From Pseudoflavitalea rhizosphaerae (GTDB lineage Bacteria > Bacteroidota > Bacteroidia > Chitinophagales > Chitinophagaceae): a stretch of 64,000 nt of DNA. The translations under genes were made by a program, and so were the position numbers. Below are positions 16,797 to 24,889 of the stretch, piece by piece; the stretch's first letter is position 1, and each line of letters begins with the position of its first letter. Below the pieces are notes generated by a model. It made no database searches. It saw nothing but the letters and a program-made list of their open reading frames with translations, and was not told the origin of the DNA. The stretch spans positions 248,001 to 312,000 of the forward strand of contig NZ_RCSU01000004.1 of assembly GCF_003991355.1 (NCBI RefSeq), in the 5' to 3' direction.

Positions 16797-18422
16797 ATGA
16801 GACGAGAAGAAGCCAATAACAACATCTCATATCTGAAAATGGTGACGAATGAAAATGATGATGAATTGGGCTCCGTAAACCCTGTTGAAGAGGTTAAAAA
16901 AGTAAAAGAGCTATACAACGAAGTGGAAGGACTTTTGCTCTTCGGAACCTGGCAATGGGATATTCAAACGGACAAAGTCACCTGGTCAGATGGCATGTTC
17001 CGGATCATGGGATATGATCAGGAAACAGCCAGCAATGAGGTAACCGATGATTTTTACCTGGCCCACCTGGACCCGGGAGATGCAAAGCAGTTCCGTGAAA
17101 TACGCGCTGCTGCCATTGCAGACAAAACTCCTTTCGAATACACCTATCATGTGATGACGAACGACAAGCGGGAGCGTGTGATCACTACCAAGATGAAATT
17201 CGAATACGATGCCAATGGGAATGCTTTGAAGGGAATCGGCATCAACCGCGATGTAACTGAGAAAACACAGTTACTGCGCGATCTGATGCACTATAAGAAA
17301 ATGGTGGAACAGAAAGAGGAATTTCTCAATCTGGGTACATGGGAACTTACACTGGATACACAGCAGATGGTGATGTCAGACGGGATGAGCCGGTTACTCG
17401 GCTATACCGATGGCATGAGCGGGGCAGGAATGGACCTCTTCGAATTCTTCCGTTCTCATCTTTCTTCGGAAGAAGTGAAAAAAACGAATGATGCCATTCA
17501 TGAGATCATCGAAAATGGTGAGACCTATGTGCGGCAATCCTCCATCTTCACTACAGACGGGCAATCAAAAACCATCGAGTCTTTCGGTAAAGTGCAGCTG
17601 GATGCCCATGGGAAAGCTGTGAAGATTTTCGGTATCACACATGATGTTACCAAACTCAAGGAGTACGAACAGAAACTCGAGATAAAAGTGGACGAGCTCA
17701 ACCGCTCCAACCATGAGCTGGAGGAGTTTGCATACGTGGCTTCGCATGACCTGCAGGAGCCGCTGCGCAAGATCAGCACATTCGGGGAAAGACTTCGAAG
17801 CCGTTGCGGAGACCAGCTTTCAGAGGAAGGAACCGTTTACCTGAACCGCATGCTGGCATCTGCCGAGAACATGCGCGTGCTGATAGACAATCTCCTGGAT
17901 TTTTCCCGTGTTACGCGCATGCAGCATCCATTTGTGAGAACGGATATCAGAACGTTGATACAACAGGTGATCGATGAGCTGGACCTGAGCATCGAGGACT
18001 CACAGGCTTTCATCGATATTCAACAGATGCCCGACATTGAAGTGAATCCTGTGCAGATAAAACAGCTGTTCCGCAACCTGCTCACCAATGCGCTCAAATT
18101 CCAGCGTCCCGGTGTTCCGCTGCGTATCAGCATAAACAGTAATAAACTGAGCAGGGAAGAAAAAGAAAAAATGAAACTCCGTTCTGCAGGGAACTATTAT
18201 AAATTTGTGGTGTCAGACAATGGTATCGGCTTCGAGGAAGTATATGCAGAAAGGATCTTCCAGCTCTTCCAGCGATTGCATGGAAAAGCCGAATACCCGG
18301 GATCGGGCATCGGACTGGCTATCTGCAGAAGGATCGCAGACAACCATGCCGGCATGATCTCGGCCACAGGAGCCCCGGACAAGGGAGCCGTATTCACCAT
18401 CATCCTGCCCGAATCACAATAA
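16797..18422 (+). CDS. Soluble PAS-domain sensor histidine kinase
   Basis: 541 aa, no membrane helix. Two PAS/PAC units (about 35-165 and 170-295; each with a FGTW or LGTWELTL entry and a GxGxxxDVT or FGITHDVT exit), a short coiled coil, HisKA with the acceptor His in ASHDLQEPLRKIS (near residue 317) and HATPase_c (NLLTNALKF; VVSDNGIGF; GSGIGLAIC). PAS-S-boxes of this type bind small ligands or respond to redox state; none can be named here. Start ATG 16797 lies four bases after the NtrC stop, so the two are probably a two-component pair. Confidence 0.92.
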   Translation: MRREEANNNISYLKMVTNENDDELGSVNPVEEVKKVKELYNEVEGLLLFGTWQWDIQTDKVTWSDGMFRIMGYDQETASNEVTDDFYLAHLDPGDAKQFREIRAAAIADKTPFEYTYHVMTNDKRERVITTKMKFEYDANGNALKGIGINRDVTEKTQLLRDLMHYKKMVEQKEEFLNLGTWELTLDTQQMVMSDGMSRLLGYTDGMSGAGMDLFEFFRSHLSSEEVKKTNDAIHEIIENGETYVRQSSIFTTDGQSKTIESFGKVQLDAHGKAVKIFGITHDVTKLKEYEQKLEIKVDELNRSNHELEEFAYVASHDLQEPLRKISTFGERLRSRCGDQLSEEGTVYLNRMLASAENMRVLIDNLLDFSRVTRMQHPFVRTDIRTLIQQVIDELDLSIEDSQAFIDIQQMPDIEVNPVQIKQLFRNLLTNALKFQRPGVPLRISINSNKLSREEKEKMKLRSAGNYYKFVVSDNGIGFEEVYAERIFQLFQRLHGKAEYPGSGIGLAICRRIADNHAGMISATGAPDKGAVFTIILPESQ

Positions 18423-18438
18423 ACCCACTGGTCTTTTC

Positions 18439-19887
18439 ATGCTCATTTCCACTGAACCCATACGTATCCTGATCATCGACGATGATGAAGATGATTTTTT
18501 TATCACCAGCACGCTGGTGAAAGAGATCAATGGGAATTTCCGGGTGGACTGGTGTCATAATTACCAACAGGCAATGGACCATATCTGTAATTACAGGTAT
18601 GATCTTTACTTCATAGATTATTATCTCGGCGCGCGCACAGGCCTCGATCTTTTGAAAGAGGCACTGCTGCGCAATTGCGAAGCACCGCTCATCCTGCTCA
18701 CCGGCAAGGGTAATCACAAAGTGGACATGGAAGCCATGCTGGCGGGCGCCGCAGACTATCTCATCAAAAGCGAGCTCAATGCTGAAAAACTGGAACGCTG
18801 TATCCGCTATTCCCTGGAGAAAGCACGGTCCATCAAAGCGCTCCGCGACAATGAGCTGAAATACCGGAATATTTTCGAAAAATCAAAAGACGCAATATTC
18901 ATTGCAGATACAGCGCTGCAATTCCTTACCGTTAATCAGGCCACTAATCAACTGTTGAATTATTCATCGGAAGAACTGGCGGACCGCACGCTCTATGATC
19001 TCATGCCCAACAAACAGGCTGCTGAATACCTGGCATTGTTGCTGAAAGATAAAGGGGAAGTGGAAGACCTGGAGCTTGACCTGCTCAACAGCGACGAAGA
19101 AGAACTGCATTGCATCTTCTCTGCCACTTCGGTTGAACGGCCCGATGGTTCTTTTTACATGCAGGGTATCCTGCACGATATCACCAGTCTGCGTAAAGCT
19201 GAAAAGAACCTGGTGATGAGCGAGAAGCTGGCAGCAACTGGCCGACTGGCGCGGACACTGGCCCATGAGATCAGGAACCCGCTCACGAATATCCATTTAT
19301 CGCTTGACCATCTCCGTCATGATGGCCTCACTGAGGAACAAATCAGTTACTACCAGATCATTCTCCGTAACACCAAACGCATTGGCGGCATCATCTCCGA
19401 ATTGCTGGATACAGCCAGGCCCACAGATATCATTCTGCGAAAATGGCCACTACAGGATATCATGGACGAAAGCCTTACGGCCGCCATGGACCGCATCATG
19501 CTGAAGCAGATCAGGACCAGTATCAAATATCCTGACGATATCGTAGAAGTGATGGCAGACAAAGAGAAGCTGAAGATCGCTTTCCTCAATATCATCATCA
19601 ATGCCGTAGAGGCGATGACCGAAGGGCAAGGTGAGCTGGAGATCAATGTAAGCACTCAGCCACAGCACTATGAAGTGCGGATCACAGACAATGGCTGTGG
19701 TATTTCTCCCGAGAACTTACAACGTCTCTTTGAGCCTTATTTCACATCCAAACGCAATGGCCTCGGCCTGGGGCTGGCAGCCACCCTCAATATCCTGCAG
19801 GCCCACCATGCAGGCGTGGACGTTCATTCCACACCTGGCAGCGGCACCATGTTTGTACTTTCTTTCCGAAAGGAAAAAATTGAGTAA
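18439..19887 (+). CDS. Receiver-PAS-histidine kinase hybrid
   Basis: 482 aa. An N-terminal receiver (about 6-125; acidic pocket IIDDDEDDFF, acceptor Asp in LYFIDYYLGARTG, switch Thr in LLTGKG, Lys in LIKSEL), a PAS domain (about 140-255), then HisKA of the NtrB-like class (acceptor in LAHEIRNPLTN, near residue 275) and HATPase_c (NIIINAVEAM; ITDNGCGIS; GLGLGLAATL). The HE-type H box is the class usual for NtrC partners, so it may also act on the activator upstream. It starts 16 bp after the previous kinase and 50 bp before ku; the block rpoN-to-ku shares one strand. Confidence 0.9.
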   Translation: MLISTEPIRILIIDDDEDDFFITSTLVKEINGNFRVDWCHNYQQAMDHICNYRYDLYFIDYYLGARTGLDLLKEALLRNCEAPLILLTGKGNHKVDMEAMLAGAADYLIKSELNAEKLERCIRYSLEKARSIKALRDNELKYRNIFEKSKDAIFIADTALQFLTVNQATNQLLNYSSEELADRTLYDLMPNKQAAEYLALLLKDKGEVEDLELDLLNSDEEELHCIFSATSVERPDGSFYMQGILHDITSLRKAEKNLVMSEKLAATGRLARTLAHEIRNPLTNIHLSLDHLRHDGLTEEQISYYQIILRNTKRIGGIISELLDTARPTDIILRKWPLQDIMDESLTAAMDRIMLKQIRTSIKYPDDIVEVMADKEKLKIAFLNIIINAVEAMTEGQGELEINVSTQPQHYEVRITDNGCGISPENLQRLFEPYFTSKRNGLGLGLAATLNILQAHHAGVDVHSTPGSGTMFVLSFRKEKIE

Positions 19888-19937
19888 ATTACTATACCCC
19901 CCAGGCCCGTACCGTAACTCACCCAAAAACTACCGGT

Positions 19938-20720
19938 ATGCGTGCAATTTGGTCGGGCGCCATCGGCTTCGGGCTGGTGAACATTCCCATAAAACTCTAC
20001 AGCGCTGTACAGGAAAGCTCCCTGGACCTGGACATGCTCGATAAGAAAGATCATGCCAATATCAAGTTCCAGCGCATCAATGAAAAAAGTGGAAAAGTGG
20101 TCCAATGGGCCAATATCGTGAAAGCCTATAATCTCGACGGACGCTATGTTGTGCTTGACGATAAGGATTTCGAGAAGGCCATGCCAGAGAAAACAAAGAC
20201 CATCGCTATTTCCACTTTTGCAGATGAATCCGAAATCGACAGTATGTACTGGGAAACTCCCTACTATATCGAACCCGACAAATCCGGCGCTCGCGCATAT
20301 GCATTGCTCTGGGCAGCACTCAATAAAAGTGGAAAAGTGGGATTGGGTTCCTTCGTGCTGAGGACCAAAGAAACGGTTTGTGTGGTGAAGGCCGAAGAGG
20401 GTGTGCTGGTTGTGCAGAGGCTTCGCTTCGAAGAAGAGATCCGCGATCATTCAGAACTGAATATACCCACGCTAACCGCCAAATCCGTCAAACCCAATGA
20501 GCTGAAAATGGCCATGAGCCTCATTGATCAGCTATCCGGCCCATTCGATATCTCCGAATTCAAAGACACTTACTCTGAAAAACTGATGAAGCTGATCAAA
20601 GCCAAAGCAAAAGGAAAGAAGATCACCACACCTGCACTCAAAGTGGTGCATTCACGCGCAAGCGATCTGATGAGCCAGTTGAAAGCAAGCCTGGAAACCA
20701 AAAAGAAACGCGCTTCCTGA
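19938..20720 (+). CDS. ku: Ku DNA end-binding protein (bacterial NHEJ)
   Basis: 260 aa, full length for bacterial Ku. It starts MRAIWSGAIGFGLVNIPIKL, the classic Ku entry, and contains DLDMLDKKDHANIK and YWETPYYIEPD typical of the ring-forming core; a Lys/Arg-rich tail (KAKAKGKKIT, ETKKKRAS) follows. The homodimer encircles broken DNA ends and recruits LigD. The genes for all three LigD activities follow directly (15 bp to the phosphoesterase), making one NHEJ operon. Expression could be coupled to the kinase gene 50 bp upstream. Confidence 0.95.
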   Translation: MRAIWSGAIGFGLVNIPIKLYSAVQESSLDLDMLDKKDHANIKFQRINEKSGKVVQWANIVKAYNLDGRYVVLDDKDFEKAMPEKTKTIAISTFADESEIDSMYWETPYYIEPDKSGARAYALLWAALNKSGKVGLGSFVLRTKETVCVVKAEEGVLVVQRLRFEEEIRDHSELNIPTLTAKSVKPNELKMAMSLIDQLSGPFDISEFKDTYSEKLMKLIKAKAKGKKITTPALKVVHSRASDLMSQLKASLETKKKRAS

Positions 20721-20744
20721 TATTGTTGATCAAAAATGGAAATC

Positions 20745-21404
20745 ATGCTCAAAGATTATAAGAAGAAAAGGAATTTCAGGAATACGCCCGAACCTGCCGG
20801 TGTAAAACGATCTGCGGGTGACCATCTCCGTTTTGTGGTGCAACGGCATGATGCCACACGACTGCATTACGATTTCAGGCTGGAGCTGGATGGAGTGCTC
20901 AAAAGCTGGGCTGTGCCGAAAGGACCAAGCATGAACCCGGCAGACAAACGGCTGGCCGTGCAGGTGGAAGACCACCCGGTGGATTATATCGATTTCGCTG
21001 GCGTGATCCCCGAAGGTAATTATGGTGCAGGTGTAGTACAGATCTGGGACCATGGCAATTATATTCCGGTGAATGCGGAAATAGAACCGATCTCCGAAAA
21101 GGAAGCACTGAAATGGTTGAAGAATGGAGAGTTGAAATTCGTGATACAGGGCAGCAAGCTCAGTGGTGAATTCGTGTTAGTGAGGTTGAAACGCGATGAA
21201 AAGAACTGGCTGCTCATCAAACACAATGATGAATATGCAGTGAAAACGAAATACGATGCGGAAAAACTGATCAAAGGAAAATCGAAAAAGGAAATATTTG
21301 CGAAGGGGGCCAGGGGAGAGAAGGTATGGGTGAGCAACAGGAGCCCCAGGGCCAAAAAAACAGCAAAAGCAGCAAAAACAGGCAGGAAAGCTAAAAAAGA
21401 TTAA
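20745..21404 (+). CDS. ligD: LigD 3'-phosphoesterase domain as a stand-alone protein
   Basis: 219 aa from ATG 20745 (ATG 20736 is an alternative adding MEI). The start LKDYKKKRNFRNTPEP equals the N-terminus of fused LigD. Active-site elements of the PE domain are present: QRHDATRLHYDFRLE with two His, the His in VEDHPVDYIDF, PEGNYGAG and IWDHG. It trims 3'-phosphates and ribonucleotides at breaks before sealing. The Lys/Ala-rich tail (KKTAKAAKTGRKAKKD) resembles the interdomain linker of fused LigD, after which the frame stops. A palindromic repeat (21418-21519) separates it from the ligase gene. Confidence 0.9.
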   Translation: MLKDYKKKRNFRNTPEPAGVKRSAGDHLRFVVQRHDATRLHYDFRLELDGVLKSWAVPKGPSMNPADKRLAVQVEDHPVDYIDFAGVIPEGNYGAGVVQIWDHGNYIPVNAEIEPISEKEALKWLKNGELKFVIQGSKLSGEFVLVRLKRDEKNWLLIKHNDEYAVKTKYDAEKLIKGKSKKEIFAKGARGEKVWVSNRSPRAKKTAKAAKTGRKAKKD

Positions 21405-21417
21405 TCTGGGTGCCGCC

Positions 21418-21519
21418 AGTCGCTCGCCTCCGGCGAGTGACCTGTATTTGTTCGCCTCCGGCGAACACTGCGTCGCCGGAGGCGACGGAATAGAAGTCAC
21501 TCGCCGGAGGCGAGCGACT
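21418..21519. repeat. Palindromic cloverleaf element, copy A
   Basis: A 102-bp element. The outer 24-bp arms, starting AGTCGCTCGCCTCC and ending GGAGGCGAGCGACT, are perfectly complementary, and each arm is itself a hairpin (CTCGCC-TCC-GGCGAG). Two inner hairpins follow (TTCGCCTCCGGCGAA; CGTCGCCGGAGGCGACG), also mutually complementary over 13 bp. It can thus form one rod or four small hairpins. GTGCC/GGCAC-like bases flank it. Copies B (58123-58348) and C (60984-61088) share this structure. It lies between the PE and ligase genes. Confidence 0.9.
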
Positions 21520-21542
21520 GGGCACACCAAAAGTAAAAGCGT

Positions 21543-22556
21543 ATGGCACAAAAAAAGCCAGGTAAAAAAAGTGCAGCCACTCAAAAGCGGCCTCCTTCGC
21601 GTGTCTTTGGCAGTAATGGCCGTAAATACGAAGAATATATCGAGCCAATGCTGGCCAGTCTTGAAGACCACCCGTTCGACAATGATGAGTGGATCTTCGA
21701 AATGAAATGGGATGGCTATCGCGCCATAGCAGAATGGAAAAAGAAAAAACTGAAATTATATTCCCGCAACGGTCTTTCCTTCGTTCAAAAATATCCTCCG
21801 GTTGCTGAAGCCATCACAAAGATCAAACATGATTGCGTACTGGATGGAGAGATCGTAGTGCTGAATGAAGAAGGAAGGCCGCGTTTCCAGATGCTCCAGG
21901 AATATGAACAGGATCCCCGTTATCCCATTCACTATTATGTCTTCGATCTGCTCTTCCTCAATGGTAAGGATATACGCCATTTGCCCCTGCTGGACCGCAA
22001 GGAATTGCTGAAAAAATTATTGAGTTCCTATAAAGGTGATGTGATCCGGTATTCCGATCATGTTGCGGGCAGCGGAAAGAAATTCTTCCAGCATATAAAG
22101 AAGCTCGACTTCGAAGGTATGATGGCCAAAAAATCTGACAGCGAATACTATTCGGGTGCCCGTACCCGTGAGTGGTTGAAAATAAAACACCACAATAACC
22201 AGGAAGCTGTGATTGCCGGATTCACTGCGCCAAGGCGAAGCCGGAAATATTTCGGTGCATTGATCCTCGGTGAATTCAAAGGCCGCAGGCTGCAGTATAT
22301 CGGGCATACAGGAACGGGCTTTACACATGAAAAGCTGAAAGAACTATGGGACCTCATGCAACCACTGATGACAGCCCAGTCGCCTTTTTCAGAAAAAATA
22401 AAAGTGAATGCACCCGTCTCCTGGATCAGGCCGGAGCTTGTTTGTGAAGTGAAGTTCACGGAACAGACCAAGGAAGGCATTCTCCGTCATCCGGTATTCC
22501 TTGGATTGCGGGAAGACAAAGCCGCCTCAGCAGTAATCAAAAACAATGACCGATGA
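21543..22556 (+). CDS. ligD: ATP-dependent DNA ligase domain of LigD as a stand-alone protein
   Basis: 337 aa. A basic N-terminal linker (QKKPGKKSAATQKRPPSR) leads to the nucleotidyltransferase domain. The adenylated Lys lies in motif I, EMKWDGYRA (residue about 60); further ligase motifs are DGEIVVLNEEGRP, FEGMMAKKSDSEYYSGART and REWLKIK. The OB domain contains the usual LILGEFKGRRLQYIGHTGTGF. It seals nicks and double-strand breaks with Ku. ATG 21543 is 23 bases after the palindromic element. The gene overlaps the polymerase gene by four bases (ATGA), so the two are coupled. Confidence 0.93.
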   Translation: MAQKKPGKKSAATQKRPPSRVFGSNGRKYEEYIEPMLASLEDHPFDNDEWIFEMKWDGYRAIAEWKKKKLKLYSRNGLSFVQKYPPVAEAITKIKHDCVLDGEIVVLNEEGRPRFQMLQEYEQDPRYPIHYYVFDLLFLNGKDIRHLPLLDRKELLKKLLSSYKGDVIRYSDHVAGSGKKFFQHIKKLDFEGMMAKKSDSEYYSGARTREWLKIKHHNNQEAVIAGFTAPRRSRKYFGALILGEFKGRRLQYIGHTGTGFTHEKLKELWDLMQPLMTAQSPFSEKIKVNAPVSWIRPELVCEVKFTEQTKEGILRHPVFLGLREDKAASAVIKNNDR

Positions 22557-23476
22557 AAGCAGCAGAAAAAACTTCAGCTATCGTACAGGTAGACCGTCAC
22601 CAGCTGACCATCACCAACGTGAACAAGATCTATTTCCCGAAAGACAAGATCACCAAGGGAGATGTGATCGCTTACTACGATATGATGGCGCCGGTGATAC
22701 TGCCTTATCTGAAAGACAGGCCGCTGTCGCTCAAACGAAATCCCAATGGGATCACCGATAAAGGATTCTATCATAAGGACGCCGGAGAGAACGCGCCAAA
22801 ATATGTAAAAGTGTACCCGGAATTCTCTCCATCGTCCAACAAAACAGTGGATTATATCGTGTGCAATAACAAGGCAACGCTGATCTATCTCGCCAATCTC
22901 GGTTGCATTGAAATGAATCCCTGGAATTCCACTACACGCAGCGCCGAAAAACCAACCTACATGATCATCGATATCGATCCATCACCTAAAAATACTTTCG
23001 ACCAGGTGATCACCGTTGCACAGGCTGTTCAGGAAGTGATGACCAATGCAGGCGCCATCGCTTATCCCAAAACTTCCGGGGCAACCGGTATTCATGTATA
23101 TATGCCACTGGGCAATAAATACGATTATGAGATTGTGCGCGAATTTGGAAGGATCGTTGCTACAATGGTGAATGAGATGCTGCCCGGTATGACCAGCATC
23201 GAACGATCGCTTAAAAAAAGAGGGAATAAGATCTATATCGATTTCTTGCAAAACTCGAAAGGGCAGACCCTTGCGTCGGCTTACAGCCTGCGTCCGCGCG
23301 ATGGAGCAACGGTATCCACTCCATTGTTATGGAAAGAAGTGAAGGCCGGCCTTCATCCTTCGCAATTCACGATCCACAATATTCAGAAAAGGGTAAAAAA
23401 ACTCGGTGATCTGTTCTTTATGGTGTTGAAAGAAGGCAACAATCTGAGGACCTGCCTTAAAAATCTCGGTCATTAG
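22553..23476 (+). CDS. ligD: LigD polymerase/primase domain as a stand-alone protein
   Basis: 307 aa, the AEP-type primase-polymerase of NHEJ, which fills gaps (often with ribonucleotides) at broken ends. Features: KIYFPKDKITKGDVIAYYD, the metal-binding IDIDPSPK with the DxD pair, a GATGIHVYMPLG loop, and the third acidic residue in KIYIDFLQN. The ATGA overlap with the ligase stop shows translational coupling. Taken together, the Ku-PE-LIG-POL gene order repeats the N-to-C domain order of Pseudomonas-type fused LigD. The stop overlaps the convergent gene at 23473 by four bases. Confidence 0.93.
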   Translation: MKAAEKTSAIVQVDRHQLTITNVNKIYFPKDKITKGDVIAYYDMMAPVILPYLKDRPLSLKRNPNGITDKGFYHKDAGENAPKYVKVYPEFSPSSNKTVDYIVCNNKATLIYLANLGCIEMNPWNSTTRSAEKPTYMIIDIDPSPKNTFDQVITVAQAVQEVMTNAGAIAYPKTSGATGIHVYMPLGNKYDYEIVREFGRIVATMVNEMLPGMTSIERSLKKRGNKIYIDFLQNSKGQTLASAYSLRPRDGATVSTPLLWKEVKAGLHPSQFTIHNIQKRVKKLGDLFFMVLKEGNNLRTCLKNLGH

Positions 23477-23760
23477 GTAACGATCCTGTTCCTTTTCTGG
23501 TGCATGATATAGTACAATAATCCTCCCATCACCGGCACAGAAATGGTGATGATCAGCCAGAACATTTTCTGATAGAAACGAAGATCTTCTGTAATTATCA
23601 CGTCCCAGATGCTCCATACCCAAACTATACCTACTACAATCAGTCCTGCGTACAAAATGTAAATGCCGAAATCGTATTGTTTCATTAACATCAACCCAAG
23701 CAGGATGATGGCTGTTCCAGAAATGCCGATAATTAATCCGGTCTTGTTCAACGTACTCAT
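23473..23760 (-). CDS. Small membrane protein with PLDc_N-like end
   Basis: 95 aa from ATG 23760 (MSTLNKTGLIIG); the longer open frame upstream is unlikely coding. Helices at about 7-27, 34-54 and 67-88. The final stretch MFWLIITISVPVMGGLLYYIM resembles the PLDc_N (phospholipase D N-terminal) membrane module common in small Bacteroidota proteins. No nuclease domain follows. Function is unknown. Its stop overlaps the stop of the LigD polymerase gene on the other strand. Confidence 0.7.
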   Translation of the reverse strand: MSTLNKTGLIIGISGTAIILLGLMLMKQYDFGIYILYAGLIVVGIVWVWSIWDVIITEDLRFYQKMFWLIITISVPVMGGLLYYIMHQKRNRIVT

Positions 23761-23899
23761 ATGGTTCAGTTTTCCTTTGATATCTACCAATGTTATGCCA
23801 CCCGTGGAGGCTTCCTGCACAAGCTGTGGAGCCCTGTCTACAAACAGACAGCTCGTTGCCAGGGCAATAAATTTTTACTGTATCGGAAAAAAGAAGTCT

Positions 23900-24052
23900 A
23901 TGAGAAGCATATTGTATATTCTGGCAGTGATCCTGATCATCGGGTGGCTCCTGGGCGTATTCGTGTACAGTGCAAAAGGATTGATCCATATACTGATCGT
24001 ACTGGCAATTATTTCGCTGTTGGTGGGTATTATCCGCCGGGGTGATGTATAG
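23900..24052 (+). CDS. Lmo0937-type 50-aa membrane protein
   Basis: 50 aa: MRSILYILAVILIIGWLLG, then FVYSAKGLIHILIVLAII and a basic end IIRRGDV. Two membrane helices separated by a short YSAKG turn match the lmo0937 family of very small membrane proteins, widespread in Bacteroidota and in Gram-positives, with unknown function. The open frame extends upstream to 23663 but the family starts at this ATG. A short hairpin with a T-run follows at 24092. Confidence 0.8.
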   Translation: MRSILYILAVILIIGWLLGVFVYSAKGLIHILIVLAIISLLVGIIRRGDV

Positions 24053-24091
24053 ATGAACAGCAAAGGTTCTTGGGGATGATCAATTAATTAG

Positions 24092-24117
24092 AGCGGGCAG
24101 CAATGTCCGCTTTTTTG
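24092..24117 (+). terminator. Short intrinsic terminator
   Basis: AGCGG (24092-24096), a 10-base loop, CCGCT (24107-24111) followed by a T-rich TTTTTGTTT run. The stem is only five bp, but position and T-run fit the end of the lmo0937-type gene. Confidence 0.5.
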
Positions 24118-24172
24118 TTTAGTTGCAACATTTTCATCACTTTCGTAGTTAAACCGGCAACTGCACAATCGA

Positions 24173-24763
24173 ATGAAGGACAACAAACTCATATGGGACG
24201 ATTTTCGTTTCGGGGATGAAGCCGCCTTCAAAATTATCTTTGAGACCTATCACAATCCACTCTTCAATTACGGACATAAATTCACCGCAGATGATCATGT
24301 GATCCAGGATGCGCTCCAGAATCTTTTTGTGAAACTCTGGAAGAACCGCAGCGGCATTCGCGAAACCGGTTCCGTTAAGAACTATCTCTACAAATCCTTC
24401 CGCCGTGTATTGCTGAGGATGCTGGAAACAAAGCATCGAAAGTATGAATTCTCCGCGCAGATCGAAGACACGGAATGGGGCGCCAGGCTGGAGTCTGACC
24501 AGGCCATTGTGAGCCGGGAAAGACTGGATGCCATCAGGGCGGACCTGGCCCGCGCCATGGAAAAAATGAGTCCCCGGCAACGGGAAATCATCCATCTTCG
24601 TTATTATGAAGAAATGGAATATGATGAAATTGCCGTAATTATGCAGTTATCTGTATCCAGTACCTACAAACTGGTGTACAAAGCCATCGATACGCTCAGA
24701 AACCATTTATCCCGTACAGACCTCTTCCTCCTGACTATTCTCCTGAACCTGAAAAAGATCTGA
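24173..24763 (+). CDS. ECF RNA polymerase sigma factor
   Basis: 196 aa. Sigma region 2 (about 20-90; NYGHKFTADDHVIQDALQNL contacts core and -10 DNA) and region 4 (about 125-185; SPRQREIIHLRYYEEMEYDE followed by the HTH QLSVSSTYKLVYKAI). This is the Bacteroidota ECF class that is paired with FecR anti-sigma factors and SusC receptors, both encoded immediately downstream. It should be released when the receptor's STN domain engages FecR, turning on the operon. Start ATG 24173. Confidence 0.93.
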   Translation: MKDNKLIWDDFRFGDEAAFKIIFETYHNPLFNYGHKFTADDHVIQDALQNLFVKLWKNRSGIRETGSVKNYLYKSFRRVLLRMLETKHRKYEFSAQIEDTEWGARLESDQAIVSRERLDAIRADLARAMEKMSPRQREIIHLRYYEEMEYDEIAVIMQLSVSSTYKLVYKAIDTLRNHLSRTDLFLLTILLNLKKI

Positions 24764-24889
24764 TGCGGGGCTTGAAAGGCCGCATCCGGCTGTACTGTAG
24801 CCTTTTTTAAACTCTCAATATTTTTTTTTAACCTTTTTTTCCGCGCATAGGGATAAAACCTGAAAATTATGTGTGTATAAAAGATTGCC

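Noticed and set aside
21391-21705. Open frames on both strands across element A
   Set aside because: The palindrome lacks stops in several frames, so long frames arise by chance; none has a start or domain that fits.
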